Source: Paenibacillus sp. R14(2021)
GTDB taxonomy: Bacteria; Bacillota; Bacilli; Paenibacillales; Paenibacillaceae
NCBI RefSeq assembly: GCF_019431355.1
Contig: NZ_CP080269.1
Location: forward strand, 4,831,001 to 4,895,000
DNA length: 64,000 nucleotides
Direction of reading: 5' to 3'
Positions 60,033-64,000 of the stretch are shown here, piece after piece; the first letter of the stretch is position 1; each line of letters begins with the position of its first letter. The translations under genes and the position numbers were made by a program. The notes under the pieces were generated by a model that had not been told where the DNA came from, made no database searches, and worked only from the letters and a program-made list of their open reading frames with translations.

Positions 60033-61202
60033 ATGTTAAGCGATGAGCTGCTGTTTAAAGACGATGTGATCTTGACGTGGATGAGAGACCGGTTTCTTCA
60101 GGATCTCGTCCTCGGGCGCAAGCAGAAGAGCCTGAATGTGAAGGAAAGCTTATCCCGCTTGAATTTGAATCCCTATTTTACGTATCCGGCGCTGGCGCTG
60201 CTGGAGCCAATCTCCCCTTGTGCGGAGGAGCACGAGAAACTCCTTCATATGGAGAAAATACGGGATTACCTGCAGCAGCAGACGGCGAGCGGCAGCGTCG
60301 TGTTCATAGATGACAAGAACCGGATAGGCCTGCTGTTCTCATGGGTATCCAAGGTGTTCCTAGAGGACATCCAGCACTTGCTGAGCGCGCAGTTCAGCTT
60401 GCCGGTCAATATTGGCGTAGGCAAGCCGTGCAGCCAGCTGTGCGACGTGAACCAATCGTACAAACAGGCTTCGCGCGCGCTGCAAAACAAATTTTATAAC
60501 GGTACGGGCAAAATCATTTATTACAGCGAGCTTCCCCGCTATGCGGCCCTCGGCGACTATCCGGCGGACAAGGAAGCCCTGCTGCTTGATGCCTTGAAGG
60601 CGGCCGACTCCCCGTCAGAGATCGAGGAAGCCGTCGACGTCTTCTATAATACGCTGCTTGAGCAGGGCCCCATCGACATCAAAGCGGTGTACGAGCTGAC
60701 GGCTCGCCTGCTGATTGGAACGGAGAAGAAGCTGCTTGCCAGCAGCAATCTTGTGACCGCTTACGAGAAGATCGAGGTCATGTCCATCGTCAAGATGCAG
60801 ACGCTGCAGGAGATTAAGGCGTATGTCGGCCGTTTCTTGCTCGGTTTGAAGGACGTCATGGCCCCTGATCAGAAAGAAAGCCATCGCAGCATCATCAAGA
60901 AAACCATCCACCATATGAAGCAGGATTGCCAGGTCGTTTCGCTGCAAAGCGCGGCGCAGAAGGTCTATATGACGCCGACGTACTTAAGTCTGCTCTTTAA
61001 GCTGAACACGGGCAAAACTTTCATCGATCACCTGACCGAAATCCGGATCGACAAGGCCAAGGAACTGCTTGGCAGCACGCATTACAAGAATTACGAGGTC
61101 GCCGAGCAGGTCGGCTACCAAGATCCGCGATATTTCAGTCAAATCTTCAAGAAGAAGGTCGGCTTGTCTCCGACGCAGTACCGCGAGTCGGTTGGCCAGT
61201 AA
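60033..61202 (+). CDS. AraC-family regulator without receiver domain
   Basis: A 389-aa regulator; ATG 60033 is 7 bases after AAAGGGGAG. Residues about 40-165 resemble the GGDEF-like/YesN-type middle region (SGSVVFIDDKNRIGLLF, VNIGVGKPCSQLCDVNQSYKQA). Residues about 285-385 are the double helix-turn-helix of AraC (SLQSAAQKVYMTPTYLSLLF, IDKAKELLGSTHYKNYEVAE, VGYQDPRYFSQIFKKKVGLS). The receiver domain normal for YesN is missing, so it must sense otherwise. It probably controls the carbohydrate operon starting at 62487 or genes nearby. A strong terminator follows. Confidence 0.87.
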   Translation: MLSDELLFKDDVILTWMRDRFLQDLVLGRKQKSLNVKESLSRLNLNPYFTYPALALLEPISPCAEEHEKLLHMEKIRDYLQQQTASGSVVFIDDKNRIGLLFSWVSKVFLEDIQHLLSAQFSLPVNIGVGKPCSQLCDVNQSYKQASRALQNKFYNGTGKIIYYSELPRYAALGDYPADKEALLLDALKAADSPSEIEEAVDVFYNTLLEQGPIDIKAVYELTARLLIGTEKKLLASSNLVTAYEKIEVMSIVKMQTLQEIKAYVGRFLLGLKDVMAPDQKESHRSIIKKTIHHMKQDCQVVSLQSAAQKVYMTPTYLSLLFKLNTGKTFIDHLTEIRIDKAKELLGSTHYKNYEVAEQVGYQDPRYFSQIFKKKVGLSPTQYRESVGQ

Positions 61203-61212
61203 CGAATATAAT

Positions 61213-61260
61213 AAAAAGGACTTTGGAGGCGGGAGACCCGCTCGTCCAAAGTCCTTTTTT
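61213..61260. terminator. Bidirectional terminator between AraC and RraA genes
   Basis: AAAAAGGACTTTGGA (61213-61227) and TCCAAAGTCCTTTTT (61245-61259) flank an inner GCGGG/CCCGC. T-runs exist on both strands, and the two genes converge here. Confidence 0.9.
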
Positions 61261-61288
61261 ACTTACGCAGGCGGCTGGCCGCGCCAGG

Positions 61289-62191
61289 TTACAGGCGAAC
61301 GTCATAGCCGCTGCCGCCGTCTGTTTTCGCCGCCTCCGCTAGCTCGCTCTCCCATGTTAAGTGACGGTAGTCCCTCGCGGCTGGATCGCTGTCGAACCAG
61401 CCTACGAAGTCGCTCCACAGGGCCGTGTTCCAAGCCGCATCGATCTGAGCCGTCGAGTAGACGCCTTCCTTGAGGCGAACGAAGCCGAAGATGTCGCGGA
61501 CCTGGGACTTCTCCGCTTGTACAACCGTAAGCTCAGCGAGATGGGGAGGGATGAAGATCACGCCGGCTGGGGTGCCGAGCACGATATCCCCCGGCAGGCA
61601 GATCGCCCGGCCGATCCGCGTCGGCACGTTCATGCCCGCCATCGTCACATCCGCAATCGCCGTAGGGTCGCTTCCCCGGTAATACACATTGATATCCTCG
61701 ATTTCAACAATCTGCTGGTTGTCGCGAACGCCGCCCCAGATGACCGCGCCTCCGCGTTTGGTACGGGTGGATATTGCGGTACTCAAATTGCCCCCTACAT
61801 ACGTTCCGAGGTGAACCTTGTCGAACATATCGACAACGACGACGTCATCTTCGACGAGCGAGTCGATGACCCACTGATTGAAGAAGCCCTTGCGCCCTTC
61901 CTGCTCATGGCCGAGCTTCAGCAGCACGTCGTGCAAATCAGGACGCTTCGGCACCATGACGGCGGTTACCGCACGGCCGACCATGATCTTGTCCGGGTGA
62001 ATGATTTTGAAATCGCCTTCAAATTGATAGGCATAGCCCCTATTCCAGAGCGGTCCCCACGCTTCTTCCAGGGTGATTTTTCGCATGCGCCGCAGCACAT
62101 CCTCGGACACCTTCGGCCGGCCGTTCGGGAAACGCTCCCCTTCCCACTGGGGGGTGAGCTGGACGATATCTTCCGGATTGTCAAATTTCAT
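61289..62191 (-). CDS. RraA-family protein, oxo-acid aldolase/decarboxylase-like
   Basis: A 300-aa member of the RraA/HMG-aldolase family. Core marks are VVVVDMFDKVHLGTYVGGNL (about 117-136), GGAVIWGGVRDNQQIVEIED with the conserved G..RD, and LPGDIVLGTPAGVIFIPPHL (about 198-217). Family members include 4-hydroxy-4-methyl-2-oxoglutarate aldolase, oxaloacetate decarboxylase and RNase E regulators; in Firmicutes, which use RNase Y, an enzyme role is more likely. At 300 residues it is longer than the usual 160-230, with extra C-terminal helices. GAGGTG is 5 bases before the ATG. It is divergent from the third sugar permease operon, with 295 bases between. Confidence 0.83.
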   Translation of the reverse strand: MKFDNPEDIVQLTPQWEGERFPNGRPKVSEDVLRRMRKITLEEAWGPLWNRGYAYQFEGDFKIIHPDKIMVGRAVTAVMVPKRPDLHDVLLKLGHEQEGRKGFFNQWVIDSLVEDDVVVVDMFDKVHLGTYVGGNLSTAISTRTKRGGAVIWGGVRDNQQIVEIEDINVYYRGSDPTAIADVTMAGMNVPTRIGRAICLPGDIVLGTPAGVIFIPPHLAELTVVQAEKSQVRDIFGFVRLKEGVYSTAQIDAAWNTALWSDFVGWFDSDPAARDYRHLTWESELAEAAKTDGGSGYDVRL

Positions 62192-62407
62192 TCGAGCACC
62201 TCTTCCGTCTAGTTTAGGCGATAATTGCGGTTGCTTGAGTCTATTGTTAGGGACATTGGAGCTTTTGTCGATGTGACGTTCTTAAGGCATTTCTGCGCGG
62301 CTGCATAATAAAACCGACCTTCCCGCCGCCGGATGCAGGGGCCAATGTTCAATCAAGCAGATCGTTTAATAAAACAAACAATTTCGTAAAATCGTCTCCT
62401 ATGCTCA

Positions 62408-62421
62408 TGAAACCGCTTTCG
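62408..62421. promoter_or_regulatory. Cre site before the third permease operon
   Basis: TGAAACCGCTTTCG agrees with TGWAANCGNTNWCA at 11 of 12 defined positions, the best match in the window. It lies 66 bases before the permease start. Confidence 0.6.
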
Positions 62422-62486
62422 TATAGAGTAAAGAAGTGCCCGTTACAGCGCGCACTTCAAAAGGTTCATAAGGAGGAGATCCATGG

Positions 62487-63449
62487 GTGACAGCTGAAAC
62501 GTTATCCCAAACACCCTATACGGAGACGGCGGTGGAAGCGCCCCTGCGTAAACGCAAAAGCAAGGGAGAAACCAATGCAGCCGGCTATCTGTTTATTGCC
62601 CCGTGGCTGATCGGATTTTTGCTTCTGACGTTATGGCCCATTGCGCAATCCTTCTATCTATCCTTCACGGAATACTCGCTGCTGGAAGCTCCTGTTTGGA
62701 CAGGTACGGACAATTACGTCAACATCTTCACGAACGACTCGACCTTTACCAAATCGCTTGGCGTCACGTTCAGCTTCGTGCTCGTCTCGGTGCCGCTGAA
62801 GCTGTTCTTCTCGCTCATGGTCGCGATTGCCCTAAGCAGAAGCATCCGAGGGATGAATTTCTACCGCACGGCGATCTATTTTCCATCGCTCATCGGCGGC
62901 AGTATCGCGGTAGCCGCGCTGTGGCGCAACATGTTTGGGCTCGACGGCTACATCAACCAAGTGCTGGCCTGGTTCGGCATTCAAGGCGTGGGCTGGATCA
63001 CCAATCCGGATACCTCGCTTGGGACGCTGATCCTGCTGAACACCTGGCAGTTCGGCTCCACGATGGTCATTTTCCTGGCCGGGCTGAAGCAAATTCCGCA
63101 GGAGTTGTACGAATCCGCTTCGGTCGACGGCGCAGGACGCATCCGCAAATTCTTCCGCATCACGCTTCCGATGCTCTCGCCGGTCATGTTCTTCAATTTG
63201 GTGCTCGGCATTATCGGCTCCTTCCAGACGTTCACTTCGGCCTTGATCATCACCAAAGGCGGCCCGATTAATTCCACGTACATGTATGCGCTGTTCCTCT
63301 ACGAGAAGGCGTTTAAGCATTACCAAATGGGCTACGCCTCCGCGCTTGCCTGGATTCTGCTGGTCATCGTAGCCGTACTGACCGCCCTGAATTTTCTCGC
63401 TTCGCGCTACTGGGTATTCTACGAGTCGGATGGGGGGAAAGCCAAATGA
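62487..63449 (+). CDS. Sugar ABC permease, MalF type, third locus
   Basis: A 320-aa permease. The GTG at 62487 follows AAGGAGGAGAT by 8 bases; the nearby ATG at 62483 is in another frame and closes at once. Six predicted helices after a 32-residue cytoplasmic start; EAA loop about 209-228 (ESASVDGAGRIRKFFRITLP). No binding-protein gene precedes it, so that gene should follow outside the window. The stop overlaps the start of the partner gene (ATGA). Confidence 0.9.
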   Translation: MTAETLSQTPYTETAVEAPLRKRKSKGETNAAGYLFIAPWLIGFLLLTLWPIAQSFYLSFTEYSLLEAPVWTGTDNYVNIFTNDSTFTKSLGVTFSFVLVSVPLKLFFSLMVAIALSRSIRGMNFYRTAIYFPSLIGGSIAVAALWRNMFGLDGYINQVLAWFGIQGVGWITNPDTSLGTLILLNTWQFGSTMVIFLAGLKQIPQELYESASVDGAGRIRKFFRITLPMLSPVMFFNLVLGIIGSFQTFTSALIITKGGPINSTYMYALFLYEKAFKHYQMGYASALAWILLVIVAVLTALNFLASRYWVFYESDGGKAK

Positions 63450-64000
63450 GCACGATTCGGGGCAAATTGTCGAGTCATCTGTTCCTTGCCGCGTTCTCCC
63501 TGCTGATGCTTTATCCGGTGATCTGGTGGGTCGGCGCTTCGCTAAAGAAGACGGCAGAGCTTGGTCTGCCTACGCTGTGGCCGTCAACGCCGATGTGGGA
63601 GAACTACGACAAGGGCTGGCACTTCTCCGGCGATTATACCTTTGCGCATTTCTTCGGCAACACGCTCCTGATGGAGCTCGGCAACGTAACCGGCGGCGTG
63701 CTGACCGCGGCGCTCGTGGCTTACGGCTTCGGCCGCTTGAACTTCAAGCTTCGGGGCTTCTGGTTCTCGATCCTGCTGATGACGATGATGCTGCCCGGTC
63801 AGGTTACCGTGGTGCCGCAGTATATTCTGTTCAACAAGCTGGGCTGGGTAGACAGCTATGTACCGCTGGTACTGCCCCATTTCTTCGGCGGCGGCGCCTT
63901 CTTCATCTTCCTTCTTGTCCAATTTATCCGGGGTATTCCCCGCGATCTGGACGAAGCGGCCAAGATTGACGGCGCTTCCGTGTACGGCATTTTCCTGCGG
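63446..64000 (+). CDS. Sugar ABC permease, MalG type, cut by window end
   Basis: The ATG at 63446 overlaps the previous stop (AAATGAG), and the frame stays open for 185 codons to the last base. It begins MSTIRGKLSSHLFLAAFSLL and shows helices typical of MalG-type permeases. The EAA loop starts at Glu170 (DEAAKIDGASVYGIF). About 100 residues are missing at the C-terminus. It pairs with the upstream permease. Confidence 0.88.
   Translation, partial: MSTIRGKLSSHLFLAAFSLLMLYPVIWWVGASLKKTAELGLPTLWPSTPMWENYDKGWHFSGDYTFAHFFGNTLLMELGNVTGGVLTAALVAYGFGRLNFKLRGFWFSILLMTMMLPGQVTVVPQYILFNKLGWVDSYVPLVLPHFFGGGAFFIFLLVQFIRGIPRDLDEAAKIDGASVYGIFLR

Noticed and set aside
63430..63969. Plus-strand open frame overlapping the last permease
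   Set aside because: The frame starting at 63446 encodes a real MalG-type permease with an EAA loop; this one is its shadow.

Overview
The window looks like chromosomal DNA of a Gram-positive, spore-former-type Firmicute close to Paenibacillus. The signs are strong AGGAGG-type ribosome sites, S-layer-homology (SLH) surface proteins, many carbohydrate ABC importers without their own ATPase, CcpA-type cre-like sites, and conserved Paenibacillus-type proteins (DUF5696, NHL/YIP1). This placement is inference; no rRNA or marker gene is present. No tRNA, rRNA, CRISPR array, insertion sequence or prophage was seen.

Layout. 1-7140: three co-directional genes for very large or unusual proteins (a partial beta-rich protein, a 1409-aa protein, and a hemopexin-repeat protein with a LAS-type metallopeptidase domain), closed by a good terminator. 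7352-8134: an alpha/beta hydrolase. 8335-14194: a defence-like island with a membrane-anchored Mrr-type nuclease divergent from a three-gene McrBC-like operon (McrB-type GTPase with DUF3578, McrC-type DUF2357/PD-(D/E)XK nuclease, and an unrecognised 210-aa third protein). 14343-20142: a TM2 protein, a WYL regulator, a DinB protein and a heterodimeric ABC exporter with one degenerate ATP site. 20238-20447: a probable gene remnant. 20677-25894: a carbohydrate importer (SBP, two permeases), its LacI regulator and a PhyH dioxygenase, with matching palindromic operators before the first and last genes. 25966-30372: a luciferase-like oxidoreductase, two cell-wall enzymes (NlpC/P60 and LysM-YkuD) and an orphan response regulator. 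30532-39023: two adjacent SLH surface proteins sharing a C-terminal cassette, the second a 1764-aa multi-module glycosidase of the alpha-galactosidase clan. 39230-43162: a transglutaminase-domain protein divergent from a GntR/LacI-hybrid regulator.

43644-58488 is the most striking part: a compact ten-gene sugar locus with two solute-binding proteins (one fused to two carbohydrate-binding-like modules), two complete permease pairs, an NHL/YIP1 membrane protein, a DUF5696 protein, a GH20-like hexosaminidase and a CutC-family protein. Gaps are mostly a few tens of bases, so it probably acts as one unit for capture, trimming and import of an amino-sugar-containing glycan. 58762-64000: a small conserved-looking protein, a GntR/FCD regulator under a perfect 27-bp palindrome, an AraC regulator, an RraA-family protein, and the start of a third sugar permease operon that runs off the window end.

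None of the three sugar importers carries an ATPase gene here, so they probably share an MsmX-type ATPase encoded elsewhere. Candidate cre sites near three of the carbohydrate loci suggest CcpA control.
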